Shown one piece after another: positions 53,460-62,740 of a stretch of 64,000 bases of DNA (its first letter is position 1; each line of letters opens with the position of its first letter). The stretch is from Chlorobiaceae bacterium (GTDB taxonomy: Bacteria; Bacteroidota; Chlorobiia; Chlorobiales; Chlorobiaceae). The notes beneath the pieces were generated by a model. That model had not been told where the DNA came from, did not search any database, and saw only the letters and a program-made list of their open reading frames with translations. Both the position numbers and the translations under genes were made by a program. The stretch is from contig JAAXXY010000012.1 in assembly GCA_013334225.1 (NCBI GenBank), positions 1 to 64,000 on the forward strand. The letters are read 5' to 3'.

Positions 53460-54590
53460 TTAAATTAATTGTGAAACTACTTCCCTTGCCGAATCCTCGG
53501 TAAATTCAATCGGGTTGCCTGAAAACGATCCTTTCAGCGCTTCAGATGCTTTCTGGGCCAGTTCGTCGACATTGCCCTTTGCGTAACCATACGGTACGAG
53601 ATTGGGAATCTCAAGCTGCTTGTAGAGATCATCCATCTCCTCAAGCAGTTCTATCGTAGCTTCTTTTGGAGATGGCGAAGTACGCATGGGGTTCAAAAGC
53701 GCATATTTCTCGTATCCGTGGTTGTGGTTGTAACGCATGACCTCCTTGAGAAAGATCGCGCCTGCAAGGCCATGTGGCAAACGGTGCTTCACACCGAGGT
53801 AATAGGCAAATCCGTTTGTAGGTCCATCGCTGGCATTCATGAGCGCGGTAATACCGCAGACGCTGCCGATTGCAAGATCGAGCCTTGATTCAGCCCTGTC
53901 AAGCTGGCCCTGCTGAAGCGCATAAAAAGTTCTCTGGAATCCTTCAATGGAAAAAATCCTGCTTATCGGCGTATGCTTTACCGAACCGAAACTGTCAACA
54001 CAATGCACAAGACAGTCCATTGCAGAAGCGATAACGCTCTCCATCGGAGCTGTCATGGAAAGTTGGGGATCGACAATTGCCTTTTTAGGAAAATTCTTCC
54101 GGTTGTTGATGCCAAGCTTGCGCCCTTCGACTTCATCGATAAAAACAGCATTGAAACTGACCTCTGCACCGCTGCCAAGCAGTGACGGAACTGTTACCAG
54201 AGGCAGTGGGTCGTTCACTCCCTTTGGATATCCTTTCAATGACAGGGCTGGTACATGGTTGGTCATAAGCATCGCCACGCCTTTACCAAGATCGAGGGTG
54301 CTGCCGCCGCCGATGGCTATAATACCGTCCGTCGGGTTGTTCCGGAAAAATTCCGCAACATTGTCGAGATGAACATATGTAGGTTCACCTTTGAATTCGT
54401 TGCAGTAAACAACCGAGTTGGTATATCCTGTGGTCAGTTTTCTCAACACTTCCTGGAAATAGAGATTACCGGACAGATTCGCATCATAGATTATCCCGGG
54501 CTGCCTGATCGATAAATCAGCCAGATAATCGCTGAGTTTCAACGACTCGTTGACACCGATAACAAGATCGGTCGATAAAAAGAAATTCAT
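53460..54590 (-). CDS. Iron-containing alcohol dehydrogenase, KdnB-like
   Basis: Fe-type dehydrogenase of 376 residues. The NAD-binding loop is GIIAIGGGSTLDLGKGVAML. Metal ligands are in AMDCLVHCVDSFGS (Asp, His) and GVKHRLPHGLAGAIFL (His, His). The stretch around GSGAEVSFNAVFIDE...RKLGINN resembles Kdo 8-oxidase KdnB as I remember it. It would oxidise a sugar hydroxyl to a carbonyl for the following aminotransferase. Located 23 nt after the CMP-sugar synthetase gene and 14 nt before the aminotransferase. Confidence 0.85.
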   Translation of the reverse strand: MNFFLSTDLVIGVNESLKLSDYLADLSIRQPGIIYDANLSGNLYFQEVLRKLTTGYTNSVVYCNEFKGEPTYVHLDNVAEFFRNNPTDGIIAIGGGSTLDLGKGVAMLMTNHVPALSLKGYPKGVNDPLPLVTVPSLLGSGAEVSFNAVFIDEVEGRKLGINNRKNFPKKAIVDPQLSMTAPMESVIASAMDCLVHCVDSFGSVKHTPISRIFSIEGFQRTFYALQQGQLDRAESRLDLAIGSVCGITALMNASDGPTNGFAYYLGVKHRLPHGLAGAIFLKEVMRYNHNHGYEKYALLNPMRTSPSPKEATIELLEEMDDLYKQLEIPNLVPYGYAKGNVDELAQKASEALKGSFSGNPIEFTEDSAREVVSQLI

Positions 54591-54613
54591 AAATGTGATA
54601 TGTAAGGGTTTTA

Positions 54614-55315
54614 TCAGCCAGAAACCTGGCCTGCCAGGTTTTTCTTTAAAAGGTAATATTCAATCAAATCAATTTCCTCGAGCGTATCGATCTCCCATGT
54701 CTGCCAGAACTCCATTTCATAAACTGCCATTTTTCCACCGATCCTGTTGTTGTAAGTTTTCAGAACCTCAGGTTTGAATATATAGATCGAACCATTTTCA
54801 ATATACTGTGAAGGTCGGTCCTGTCGCATACCGCGGTTGCGGAAATCAAAGTTTACGCTTCGCCACAAGCCTTCGCCGGATTCCCACAGTGTAAGATCAT
54901 CCGCTTTCGTAACCGAAATAAGCGAATCTGCCTGCTCACGCTGAAACCGTTCAACAGCACGGTCAATATCTTCTGCCTTTCTCAAGGGGGAGGTTGCCTG
55001 AAGAAAAACCACTGCATCGACTGGTATATGGTAATCCCTTTCAACAATTTCAAGGGCATGATGAATGGCCGATTCGGAAGTCGCCTTGTCTCCGGCAATT
55101 TCCTGTGGGCGTTCAATCACCTCTGCACCGCATGCAACTGCGACATCGGCTATTTGCTGATCATCGGTCGAAACAAAAACCTTCCCGATACTTTTTGATG
55201 CCAAAGCCTGCGAAATGGTCCAGGCAAGCAGAGGCTTCCCGGCAACCGGATAAATATTCTTGTTTTTCAGGCCTTTTGAGCCTCCCCTTGCAGGAATGAC
55301 AGCTATGGTCTGCAT
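54614..55315 (-). CDS. Acylneuraminate/Kdo-type cytidylyltransferase
   Basis: CMP-sugar synthetase of 233 residues from ATG 55315. The frame opens at 55369, but the extra N-terminus overlaps the previous gene and lies before the catalytic loop. [29 protein letters not shown] is the CTP-binding start. [19 protein letters not shown] and [12 protein letters not shown] follow, as in NeuA-type enzymes. It activates an acidic sugar (sialic, legionaminic or Kdo-like) to its CMP form. In this operon the neighbours suggest an 8-amino-Kdo-type sugar, though no sialic-acid synthase is present. Confidence 0.88.
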   Translation of the reverse strand: MQTIAVIPARGGSKGLKNKNIYPVAGKPLLAWTISQALASKSIGKVFVSTDDQQIADVAVACGAEVIERPQEIAGDKATSESAIHHALEIVERDYHIPVDAVVFLQATSPLRKAEDIDRAVERFQREQADSLISVTKADDLTLWESGEGLWRSVNFDFRNRGMRQDRPSQYIENGSIYIFKPEVLKTYNNRIGGKMAVYEMEFWQTWEIDTLEEIDLIEYYLLKKNLAGQVSG

Positions 55316-55340
55316 CAATATAAATTCGTTTTCCGTAATT

Positions 55341-56297
55341 TCATCCATCGATGACACGCCGGCAAACATCGGCGATCATTTTCGAGGCGGACTTGTTCTG
55401 CCAGGGTGTCAGTACTTTCAGCTCTTCCGGGTGCAGTCCGCAATGGACCTCCTTGTTCAGAGCAGACCCGACAAAAATCGTCGATGAAAAATGGGCTATC
55501 AGCATCCGTGAATTGGCAATCATTTCTTCGGTCTTACCTTCGGAGAAAACAAGGCTGTCCGGAGCGTAACGTTCTATCTCCCTGACTGCCCGTTCCGTAT
55601 TTTCATTGGGATGCAGCTTGAAAACAAGCTGCGATTCTCCGGCCATCTCGACATACTTCCTGATATTTTTCGGCCGGTTCTCATAGATGAAGGTCTCCCT
55701 GTTGTCGGAAGTACAGACCAGCACATAATCCCGGTGTTTGAAATCGTTCTGCAGATACTGCTCGCAATTGTCAAAGTTCGGAATGCTCGTGACCTCGATC
55801 TTTTCAGGATTGACTCCCTTGCGTATAAACAGTTCACGGTAACCCTCGCTTGCAACGCAGAACTTTTCATAGAAATCGGACAGACCGGTCGTTGATGTTC
55901 CGGCAATCCATCGGGGAACCCATTGAAAATTCCGGGCGAGGTGAAACAGAATCGTCTCCGGCTCGGTCATCCCTTCCTGCACAAGGACAATTTTCCTGCG
56001 GCGGATATGTTTCGGCACAATCAGATCAGTACAGGTGACAACAAGATCGTATTCGTGTATATAACCGCCAACATCGAGCTGAAGACCATGTGAAAGGAGG
56101 TAATCGATCGAACGCTGAGAACGCTTTTTTCCGAGAATGGTGAACTCGAGAAGCCCGAGATCTCTTGCAGTGCCAAGAAGTCCGTCACTGAAAAAAGGAG
56201 AAAAATACTGATCATACTCCTTCAGCCACCCCGATATCTGATGCATCTGGGTAGTCTGATTCATCGATCCGCAAATAAATAAAATCTTTTTCTTCAT
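55341..56297 (-). CDS. Probable GT-B-fold glycosyltransferase
   Basis: Protein of 318 residues with the look of a GT-B transferase: N-terminal strand [20 protein letters not shown], a mid-domain [21 protein letters not shown], and a C-terminal nucleotide-sugar region with [30 protein letters not shown] and [25 protein letters not shown]. The last block resembles polysaccharide and CDP-glycerol/Kdo-type transferases. It starts in an ATGA overlap with the flippase-like gene and precedes the CMP-sugar synthetase, so it may transfer the CMP-activated sugar. Exact activity unknown. Confidence 0.65.
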   Translation of the reverse strand: MKKKILFICGSMNQTTQMHQISGWLKEYDQYFSPFFSDGLLGTARDLGLLEFTILGKKRSQRSIDYLLSHGLQLDVGGYIHEYDLVVTCTDLIVPKHIRRRKIVLVQEGMTEPETILFHLARNFQWVPRWIAGTSTTGLSDFYEKFCVASEGYRELFIRKGVNPEKIEVTSIPNFDNCEQYLQNDFKHRDYVLVCTSDNRETFIYENRPKNIRKYVEMAGESQLVFKLHPNENTERAVREIERYAPDSLVFSEGKTEEMIANSRMLIAHFSSTIFVGSALNKEVHCGLHPEELKVLTPWQNKSASKMIADVCRRVIDG

Positions 56298-57352
56298 GAT
56301 TCAACAATACGGACTTGTTCAGCATCTCGAAGGTGAACGCCGGAAAGAAACATGATCAGATACCCGAACGAGTACCATATTATTTCCTTGAAACGCCTTA
56401 CCAGCACAAACGCTTCACCGGCAATGACCGCGTCCTGAATTCCGAGCACCCTGAAAAAAGCCAGATAACCGATCTCCTGAACACCAAGTCCGGATGGAAT
56501 GAAAAAAAACACAGCCCGCAGCATGGAGAGAGCCGTATCTATGGCGAGCACCTGAAAAAACGTAATATCTACTCCCAGTAAACGTAATATAATATAACTT
56601 TCAGTTGCAAGCATAAACCATGCAACGAGATAATACAGCATCACCATTACCAGCTTTCCAGGCGACATCTCCCTGATCACTTTCAGTTCCTGGTCGGTTT
56701 CGCGAAATCCCGACTCCATCTCGAGCAGCCTGTCTTTGACTTTCCGGAAAGGAATAAGCATCAGGAAGCCATGAATTTTCTGTGCAGCCCCGCCATTGAG
56801 CAGGAGCAGTATAAACAGCATGAAAGCGACAAACACCACAACACCGCTGCCGGCAAGGATAAATCCGAGCCCCTCGAACCCAAGCATCAGAGAGGAAACA
56901 CTCTGGAGAAAGGAAAATCCTGCTATAGCGCCGACAAGAGTATAAAGGCCCTGGATTGCGCCGAGCATCAGCTTGCGGATAGCGACGCTTGCAACTGCGG
57001 TCGGGACCGGAATATCCATATAACGTCGGCACAAAAAGGGACGGAGCGATTCACCTATTGGCATCCCTGCCGGAATCGTCATGGAAACCGTTTCGGCGAT
57101 TATCTGAATTTTGAGAAGCTTGACGAACGATATTTTGCGGATTTTTCCGGGAAAAAGCTGAAGCCAGGAGTAGGTCTCGACGACATGCAGACAAAGAAAA
57201 GGAAGGAGAATGACGACCGACAGATACCCGATAGAACTTATACGCTCCCAGGCTTTCTCAAGTTCAAACTGACTGACAAGATAACCGATCAGCAGAACAC
57301 CAAGAGCAAGGCCGATGTAACCGAGCCAGTTTGGAGCGGATTTTTTTGTCAT
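56294..57352 (-). CDS. Lysylphosphatidylglycerol-synthase-type (UPF0104) membrane protein
   Basis: Integral membrane protein of 352 residues with about eight hydrophobic helices, in the LPG_synthase_TM family. Visible family features are LHVVETYSWLQLFPGKIRKISF, the GESLRPFLCRRYM loop, AVASVAIRKLMLGAIQGL and FIPSGLGVQEIGYLAFFRVLG near the C-terminus. Related proteins act as lipid or lipid-linked-sugar flippases. It heads a tightly packed operon with a glycosyltransferase-like gene and CMP-sugar genes, so transport of a sugar-lipid across the inner membrane is the best guess. It has no aminoacyl-transfer domain. Confidence 0.82.
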   Translation of the reverse strand: MTKKSAPNWLGYIGLALGVLLIGYLVSQFELEKAWERISSIGYLSVVILLPFLCLHVVETYSWLQLFPGKIRKISFVKLLKIQIIAETVSMTIPAGMPIGESLRPFLCRRYMDIPVPTAVASVAIRKLMLGAIQGLYTLVGAIAGFSFLQSVSSLMLGFEGLGFILAGSGVVVFVAFMLFILLLLNGGAAQKIHGFLMLIPFRKVKDRLLEMESGFRETDQELKVIREMSPGKLVMVMLYYLVAWFMLATESYIILRLLGVDITFFQVLAIDTALSMLRAVFFFIPSGLGVQEIGYLAFFRVLGIQDAVIAGEAFVLVRRFKEIIWYSFGYLIMFLSGVHLRDAEQVRIVES

Positions 57353-57577
57353 TTGCAGAAAAAATCAGGAAATAAGGGAAAAAATATGATAAAAAGCCGA
57401 TCTTGCGATTTGCAAAGATAACAATGTATTATTAAATATTTGTTTATTCTAAAGGCCACGCCGATGTAGTTTTTTTCAGTCTGTTGATACTACTGCTGAT
57501 CGTCTACTGAAGATTCTGACGGATTTCTTGGTTTTTTTCCAGTTTCAAATTCTGTTCATCAATAAACGCTCTCGCTG

Positions 57578-59410
57578 ATGGGACTGATCAATCCTGATTT
57601 CGGGACATTACCCGAGCTATTTTCATCTGTTTTCACTCATTTCAGGGGACAGGAGTCTAAATTTCCGATTGCAAGGAAAGTAAACGGCGTATACGAGCCT
57701 ATTCCCTATTCTGCGCTGGAAGAAGACGTTCAGCATTTCTCCGCCTTTCTGAGGCAGAACAGAATCGAACCGAAAGACCGGGTAGCTATCCTGTCGGAAA
57801 ACAGGCCCGGATGGTACCTCACCGATATGGCAATTCTCAATATCGGAGCCATCAATGTTCCTCTCTACCCTTCCCTGCCACCCAACCAGATCGAATACAT
57901 CCTCAAAAACTCCGGCGCAAAGGCTATCATCGTTTCCAACATGCTTCAGCTCGGAAAAATACTTTCGATCTGGCAGAACCTTCCTGAACTCACTCTTGTG
58001 GTGATCATGAACCGCCTCGAGGAAAAAATGGAAGAGGTTACCGATCTGAACGTTGCGAAGGAACAGGGAAAAAAGCTGATTGAAGAGAAACCGTGGATAG
58101 CAGACAGAGCTCCGGTCGATCCTGATGATATAGCAACCATCATATACACTTCAGGTACGACAGGCCTTCCAAAAGGGGTTATGCTCACTCACCGGAACAT
58201 TTGTGAAAACGTGAAATCCTGTTCCTCGATCATCCGTCTCGACGAATCAGACTGCGGACTCTCTTTCCTCCCGCTTTCACACGCATATGAACGCACCGGC
58301 GGCTACTACCTGCTGTTTGCCTGCGGCGCAAGCATTTACCTGGCGGAAAGTATCGAAACCATATCACTGAACATGACGGAAGCCCGTCCCACGATCATTT
58401 TCACGGTACCGAGACTGTTTGACCGGATAAAAATGAACATTCTCAAACAGATCTCGGCTGAAAAACAGGCAAAACAGAAAGTATTTCACTGGGCGCTCAG
58501 TATCGGTGAAAAGTATCACCAGCAGATAAAGGAAAAAGGACGGCCGTCAAAAGTTGTATCGATGCAGCATGCCCTTGCCGACAAACTGGTCTACCAGAAG
58601 ATCAAGAAAAAGTTCGGCGGAAGACTGCGCTATTTCGTATCGGGAGGAGCCGCCCTGCCCCAGAAAATCGGCGAGTTTTTCCAGTCGCTCGATATCTCGA
58701 TCCTTGAGGGTTTCGGACTTACGGAAACCTCACCGGTCACGCATGTCAACCGGCCTGAAAAAATCAAATACGGCACTGTCGGACCGGCTGTCAACAATGT
58801 GGAGGTGAAAATAGCTGAAGACGGGGAGATCCTGCTTAAAGGACCGAATATCATGAAAGGATACTGGAAAGACGAGGCCGCAACCAATGAGGTCATCGTA
58901 AACGGCTGGTTCCATACGGGGGATATCGGTGAGATTGACAAGGAGGGATACCTGAAAATAACAGACCGCAAAAAGCACATTATCGTCACATCGGGCGGAA
59001 AAAACATCGCACCGATGCCCATAGAAAACATGATTGCCGAAAGCCCTTATGTAGACCAGGTTGTCGTGATCGGTGAAAAACGGCCGTTCCTTATCGCCCT
59101 GATCGTGCCTGATTACAGCAAGCTCAAGGAGTTCGCGACGGCCGAGCACATCCCGGTATCCGGCAACAAGGAACTGATCGAGCACAAGAGCGTGCAGGGC
59201 CTGTATGAGAAACTCATGCGCACCGTTTCGCGACAGCTCGCAACGCACGAAAAGGTACGCAAGTTCGTGCTGATCGAAGATCCCTTCACTGTCGAAAACG
59301 GTCACATGACCCCGACCCTGAAGCTCAAACGCAAGGCAATCACCATCAGGTACGCCAACGAGATCGACAAAGCCTACAACACGCTCAATATGGTTTACAA
59401 TACGGAGTGA
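57578..59410 (+). CDS. Long-chain fatty acyl-CoA/acyl-ACP synthetase (AMP-forming)
   Basis: ANL-superfamily enzyme of 610 residues. The AMP loop is [18 protein letters not shown]; the A3-A8 motifs are [48 protein letters not shown]. The final Lys ([11 protein letters not shown]) is the usual catalytic one. The length and the [24 protein letters not shown] block ([20 protein letters not shown]) match the FadD15/Faa type. It activates fatty acids for lipid or chlorosome-envelope synthesis. Single gene with its own promoter region. Confidence 0.92.
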   Translation: MGLINPDFGTLPELFSSVFTHFRGQESKFPIARKVNGVYEPIPYSALEEDVQHFSAFLRQNRIEPKDRVAILSENRPGWYLTDMAILNIGAINVPLYPSLPPNQIEYILKNSGAKAIIVSNMLQLGKILSIWQNLPELTLVVIMNRLEEKMEEVTDLNVAKEQGKKLIEEKPWIADRAPVDPDDIATIIYTSGTTGLPKGVMLTHRNICENVKSCSSIIRLDESDCGLSFLPLSHAYERTGGYYLLFACGASIYLAESIETISLNMTEARPTIIFTVPRLFDRIKMNILKQISAEKQAKQKVFHWALSIGEKYHQQIKEKGRPSKVVSMQHALADKLVYQKIKKKFGGRLRYFVSGGAALPQKIGEFFQSLDISILEGFGLTETSPVTHVNRPEKIKYGTVGPAVNNVEVKIAEDGEILLKGPNIMKGYWKDEAATNEVIVNGWFHTGDIGEIDKEGYLKITDRKKHIIVTSGGKNIAPMPIENMIAESPYVDQVVVIGEKRPFLIALIVPDYSKLKEFATAEHIPVSGNKELIEHKSVQGLYEKLMRTVSRQLATHEKVRKFVLIEDPFTVENGHMTPTLKLKRKAITIRYANEIDKAYNTLNMVYNTE

Positions 59411-59545
59411 ATATCAGCATAAATGAAGAAACAGCTTGTTTCGGAACTATACTGCCTGATAATAGGTTCTTTTTAAATAATTATCGGAGGGTATACTCAC
59501 CTCGAACAAACGACACATAATCACAGTAATTCTAAAAAAAGTATC

Positions 59546-59734
59546 ATGGCACATAGAATTCTCGATACATGCACTTACTGCGGGGCTTGCGAACCCGAAT
59601 GCCCGGTAACCGCAATCTCTGCGGGAGAGGATATTTATGTAATCGATGAAGCTGTCTGCACCGACTGTGTTGGCTATCACGATGAAGCGGCTTGTGTTGC
59701 GGTATGTCCGGTAGACTGCATCATGAAGGTCTGA
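59546..59734 (+). CDS. 2[4Fe-4S] ferredoxin, Chlorobium/Chromatium type (copy 1)
   Basis: Ferredoxin of 62 residues. First cluster C-x2-C-x2-C-x3-C-P (CTYCGACEPECP), second C-x2-C-x8-C-x3-C-P (CTDCVGYHDEAACVAVCP). The eight-residue insertion between cysteines of the second cluster marks the Chlorobium/Chromatium type. It carries low-potential electrons from the type-I reaction centre to the reductive TCA enzymes, nitrogenase and FNR. A paralogue follows 227 nt downstream with its own leader. The ribosome site is weak. Confidence 0.95.
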   Translation: MAHRILDTCTYCGACEPECPVTAISAGEDIYVIDEAVCTDCVGYHDEAACVAVCPVDCIMKV

Positions 59735-59961
59735 AAGTTCTCAGAGAACCTCCGGATAACAATTTTCGCTATTTGGTGTTATATTTTTCCTGACGGAAAG
59801 CTGATTTCTCTTTCAAAGAATATGCTTTTTCAGTGAAGCTGCTTATGTTTTTAAATCCATGAGCAAGCGCTCTTGTTTTTGAGCTGAAAAAAATTTTATA
59901 TTGGCTAAAATCCCTAAAATCGTTCTTTCTTTTTTTAAAACAATCAAGCGAGGAAATTAAT

Positions 59962-60150
59962 ATGGCACTTTACATTACTGAAGAATGCACCTACTGTGGA
60001 GCCTGTGAACCGGAATGTCCAGTAACTGCAATTTCAGCCGGTGACGATATTTATATCATCGATGCCGGTACCTGCACCGAATGCGTAGGCTATGCAGACG
60101 CTCCGGCATGCGTTGCCGTATGCCCTGCCGAGTGCATCGTTCAGGGATAA
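59962..60150 (+). CDS. 2[4Fe-4S] ferredoxin, Chlorobium/Chromatium type (copy 2)
   Basis: Tandem paralogue of the previous ferredoxin, also 62 residues, with the same cluster spacing (CTYCGACEPECP; CTECVGYADAPACVAVCP). GAGGAAATTAAT precedes the ATG, a clearly better ribosome site than copy 1, and a strong terminator follows the stop, so this copy is probably the major one. Differences between the copies are mostly in the C-terminal third (DEAACV versus DAPACV). The separate leader implies separate regulation. Confidence 0.95.
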   Translation: MALYITEECTYCGACEPECPVTAISAGDDIYIIDAGTCTECVGYADAPACVAVCPAECIVQG

Positions 60151-60176
60151 ACTGACTGATAATCGAGGCTGTATAT

Positions 60177-60210
60177 AAAAAAAGCGGAAGATCGATCTTC
60201 CGCTTTTTTT
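60177..60210. terminator. Strong bidirectional terminator after the ferredoxins
   Basis: Seven A, perfect palindrome GCGGAAGATCGATCTTCCGC (60184-60203), seven T. It sits 26 nt after the ferredoxin stop and 19 nt from the convergent Dabb gene, and serves both. Confidence 0.88.
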
Positions 60211-60229
60211 ATTTATTAACACACAGCGT

Positions 60230-60535
60230 TCACTCCGCTTCGTAATCCACAAGCCTTCGTTCAGAAGTAACAAGACCTATAAATGGCTTTAAAGCAAGAT
60301 GTTCCGGATTTTCCTGATAGACATCGAGCGCCTCGCGGTCTGCAAATTCGCTGTACAGGACAATATCTCCCGAATTGCCGGTACGGCTGAAATCTATCCC
60401 CACCTGAATGCCCAGGAGACCGGGAATCTTACCCTGCAGGGCTTCAAGCTTTTCCTTGATGATCGCAGCGTTGGTTTCACGGTTGTTGCCTTCCGCAAAA
60501 TCCTTAAGCTGCCACATCACGATATGCTTGACCAT
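60230..60535 (-). CDS. Dabb-family stress-responsive alpha/beta-barrel protein
   Basis: Dimeric alpha+beta barrel protein of 101 residues. MVKHIVMWQLKDFAEG at the start, the helix IIKEKLEALQGKIPGLLGIQVG, and the strand DIVLYSEFADREALDVYQENPEHLALKPF are typical of PF07876. Members bind small ligands or act as simple enzymes in stress or polyketide pathways. Nothing in the context narrows this. It is the last gene before the shared terminator and is 59 nt from the carboxypeptidase on the same strand. Confidence 0.85.
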   Translation of the reverse strand: MVKHIVMWQLKDFAEGNNRETNAAIIKEKLEALQGKIPGLLGIQVGIDFSRTGNSGDIVLYSEFADREALDVYQENPEHLALKPFIGLVTSERRLVDYEAE

Positions 60536-60594
60536 ATTTCCGATATCAGATTACGCAATGACTGTCCGCTAAGTTTCCAAGGGTACCTGCCAGA

Positions 60595-61911
60595 TTATGA
60601 ATTGCTTTTCGATCTTTTTCCGTTCCTGGAAAAAGCAACGGCATTGTTATGTTTCGAATGTTTGCCGTTTTTTCTCAATGCCAATGTGTTGTGTTTTGTA
60701 GGCTTGCCGTTTTTTCTCAATGCCAGTGTATTGTGTTTTGTTGGCTTGCCGTTTTTTCTCGATACAAGTACTTCATGCTTCGAAGACTTCCCCGGTCTCG
60801 ATATCATGTGTGATCTTCTCATCGAGCCGGCCCGATGACCAACAGTGCGATATCTGTGAACCCTGCTATGGGAATATGCGACAAGCGGGCTCGCGTCTAC
60901 AGAATCGCTATGCTTCAATGAAGCGAACATGGCCGGGTTTATCGAACCCGCAGTAAAAACACTGTCAAACATTTCAGCTGCAACACCCCATCGATCGGTT
61001 TTTGCATTGAGCATCACCAGAAGAACGTCCTTGTTATCTTTTACAGCCCTCGCTATAAGACATTTGCCTGCTCGCGCGGTAAAGCCGGTCTTGATACCCA
61101 CGGTATAAGGATATTTATCGAGAAGTTTGTTATGGGTCCTGAGGCTGTAGAGCTTGTGCGTCGACTGTTCCATGAATACCGCTGTTTCAAGGCGCGCAAT
61201 AGAATTGAAAACAGGGTTTTTCACGGCATATTCGGTAAGGCGCATGAGATCTCCCGCCGTGGAATGATTGCCGGTATAGATGCCTTTATCGAAACCGGCC
61301 GGATTGGTAAACTTCGAGTTGTTCATCCCAAGCACTTTTGCCTTCCGGTTCATGAACGCTACGAAAGTATCGACATTGCCGGTAAGATGAATGGCAATTG
61401 CAAAAGCAGCATCGTTGCTCGAACTCACCATAGCGGCTTTCACCAGATCTACAAGCTTTATTCGCTCTCCAGGCGTGAAACCGGCTTTTGATGGCTCAAC
61501 CAGAGTCGCTTCCCTGGTAATAACTACATCTTCGTCAAGCCGTCCGCTTTCGATAGCCATAATGCAGGTCATTACCTTGGTAAGGCTTGCCGGAGAAACA
61601 GGCCGGTCAATATCCTTTTCAAGAAGAACCTTCGGATTCCCCTTCTCCTTGATGATAAAGGATTCTATCGGAACATTGAGCTGCTCCTGATTCCCAAACC
61701 CCTCCGCTCTGAGACTGAAGGGATACGCCAGTAAAAAGATCGAGGCAAAAAGTGCTGAAAGGATGGCCGAACGCAGGGCCCCCTCAAAAAATCTTTTTGC
61801 GTGACTATATGCATGCTTCTGTTTACCAGGCATAACAGAGTGCAACATGTTATCCGGCATATGAAAAGGATTAAAGGTTCTAAAGGGGCAAGACGTCTGA
61901 TGATCGATCAT
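60595..61911 (-). CDS. D-alanyl-D-alanine carboxypeptidase with repeated basic tail
   Basis: Penicillin-binding serine peptidase of the PBP5/6 (S11) type. The catalytic triad of motifs is intact: SPASLTKVMT (S-x2-K), VSSSNDAAFAI (SxN), IKTGFTARAGK (KTG). A signal/membrane segment (AILSALFASIFLLAYPFSLRA) precedes the domain. The start is undecided: no ATG among 61911, 61860, 61848 and 61833 has a good ribosome site. It lacks the PBP5 amphipathic anchor. Instead, after about residue 340 there is a basic tail with two exact 14-residue units (RKNGKPTKHNTLAL) and a third degenerate one. The tail may bind wall polymers. Unit repeats at DNA level are 42 bp. Confidence 0.9.
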   Translation of the reverse strand: MIDHQTSCPFRTFNPFHMPDNMLHSVMPGKQKHAYSHAKRFFEGALRSAILSALFASIFLLAYPFSLRAEGFGNQEQLNVPIESFIIKEKGNPKVLLEKDIDRPVSPASLTKVMTCIMAIESGRLDEDVVITREATLVEPSKAGFTPGERIKLVDLVKAAMVSSSNDAAFAIAIHLTGNVDTFVAFMNRKAKVLGMNNSKFTNPAGFDKGIYTGNHSTAGDLMRLTEYAVKNPVFNSIARLETAVFMEQSTHKLYSLRTHNKLLDKYPYTVGIKTGFTARAGKCLIARAVKDNKDVLLVMLNAKTDRWGVAAEMFDSVFTAGSINPAMFASLKHSDSVDASPLVAYSHSRVHRYRTVGHRAGSMRRSHMISRPGKSSKHEVLVSRKNGKPTKHNTLALRKNGKPTKHNTLALRKNGKHSKHNNAVAFSRNGKRSKSNS

Positions 61912-61988
61912 AAGGCGAAAAGATCTTAACAATCATCATAAAAAAATAATTTCTTATTATGAAATCAAGCTGATCTAAAGCTCCCGCC

Positions 61989-62216
61989 TCATGTAAAGAC
62001 ACAACTCGACAGGCAGGCATCTCCTCCCGGACATAGCTCCATTTTCGATACCATCGACTGGTAGTGACTGACATCGAGCAATACAACGGTGCTTTTTCCG
62101 TGCTGGGTCAGGATAAGAGGCCGACCTGACGTTTTAACCTGTTTGACCAAAGACGCTGTATTGGCGCGAAATTCCGATAACGGCCGTATATCTTCCTCAA
62201 AATTGATCCTGCCCAT
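61989..62216 (-). CDS. Phd/YefM-family antitoxin-like protein, no toxin seen
   Basis: Protein of 75 residues with the Phd/YefM N-terminal DNA-binding fold: IRPLSEFRANTASLVKQVKTSGRPLILTQHGKSTVVLLDVSHYQSM. After this the C-terminal toxin-neutralising tail is short and cysteine-containing (CPGGDACLSSC), unlike typical antitoxins. No RelE/ParE/Doc frame follows; the next gene is the carboxypeptidase 77 nt away. Likely a decayed toxin-antitoxin remnant or a stand-alone regulator. Confidence 0.8.
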   Translation of the reverse strand: MGRINFEEDIRPLSEFRANTASLVKQVKTSGRPLILTQHGKSTVVLLDVSHYQSMVSKMELCPGGDACLSSCVFT

Positions 62217-62339
62217 AACGCTGATTTTGTATTTTATTTCATACTTTTAAGTGTACGGAAAATTGTACAAAAAATAAAATTGCTTATTACCGCGGAATAA
62301 AAAAAGGGAATGGGGAGTGGGGATTGGGTACTGGGGAAT

Positions 62340-62560
62340 AGGTAATGGGGAGCCCCGGAGGGGCAGGATAGTGGTAGCCGGATGCGTGAGCGACGGTGAG
62401 TGTGGAGAATGGGGTGTGGGAGGAAAGAGGACTGAGGACTGAGTTGAGCCCCGGAGGGGCAGGATAGTGGTAGCCAGGGGTGAAGCCTCTGGAAAAGGAA
62501 TGAAAAAAAATGGGTTCAGCCCCGAAGGGGCGGCACATTGGTAATGCGGGGCTTCAGCCC
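62340..62560. repeat. GC-rich REP-like repeats, family B
   Basis: Unit AGCCCCGGAGGGGCAGGATA continuing GTGGTAGCC occurs twice (62351-62379 and 62447-62475) and a related CAGCCCCGAAGGGGC...CATTGGTAATGC once (62517 on). Similar units lie at 44030-44265. The minus-strand frame through here is only the repeat translated. Purpose unknown. Confidence 0.75.
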
Positions 62561-62578
62561 GGGATTGGTGGGCAGAGA

Positions 62579-62722
62579 TCCTGTCATCCTGAACGAAGGA
62601 TAGCGTAGTGAAGGATCCATCTTGTTTTTAAAAAAAGTGTTATAGATTCTTCGCTTCGCTCAGATTGACAATTTGCACCAAACCGGATTCATACCCTTAA
62701 TCGCCGGAGTAGTAACAGGCCT
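62579..62722. repeat. Dispersed non-coding repeat, family A-related (copy 5)
   Basis: CCTGTCATCCTGAACGAAG as at 42761, then GATTCTTCGCTTCGCTCAGATTGACA and ATCGCCGGAGTAGTAAC, loosely matching the front and tail of family A. It borders the Rieske-fusion gene. Confidence 0.55.
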
Positions 62723-62740
62723 GTATCCGTCCGCCTGCAA

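Noticed and set aside
62287..62538. Minus-strand frame with repeated GYHYPAPPGL
   Set aside because: Translation of the family B DNA repeats; no ribosome site and no family.
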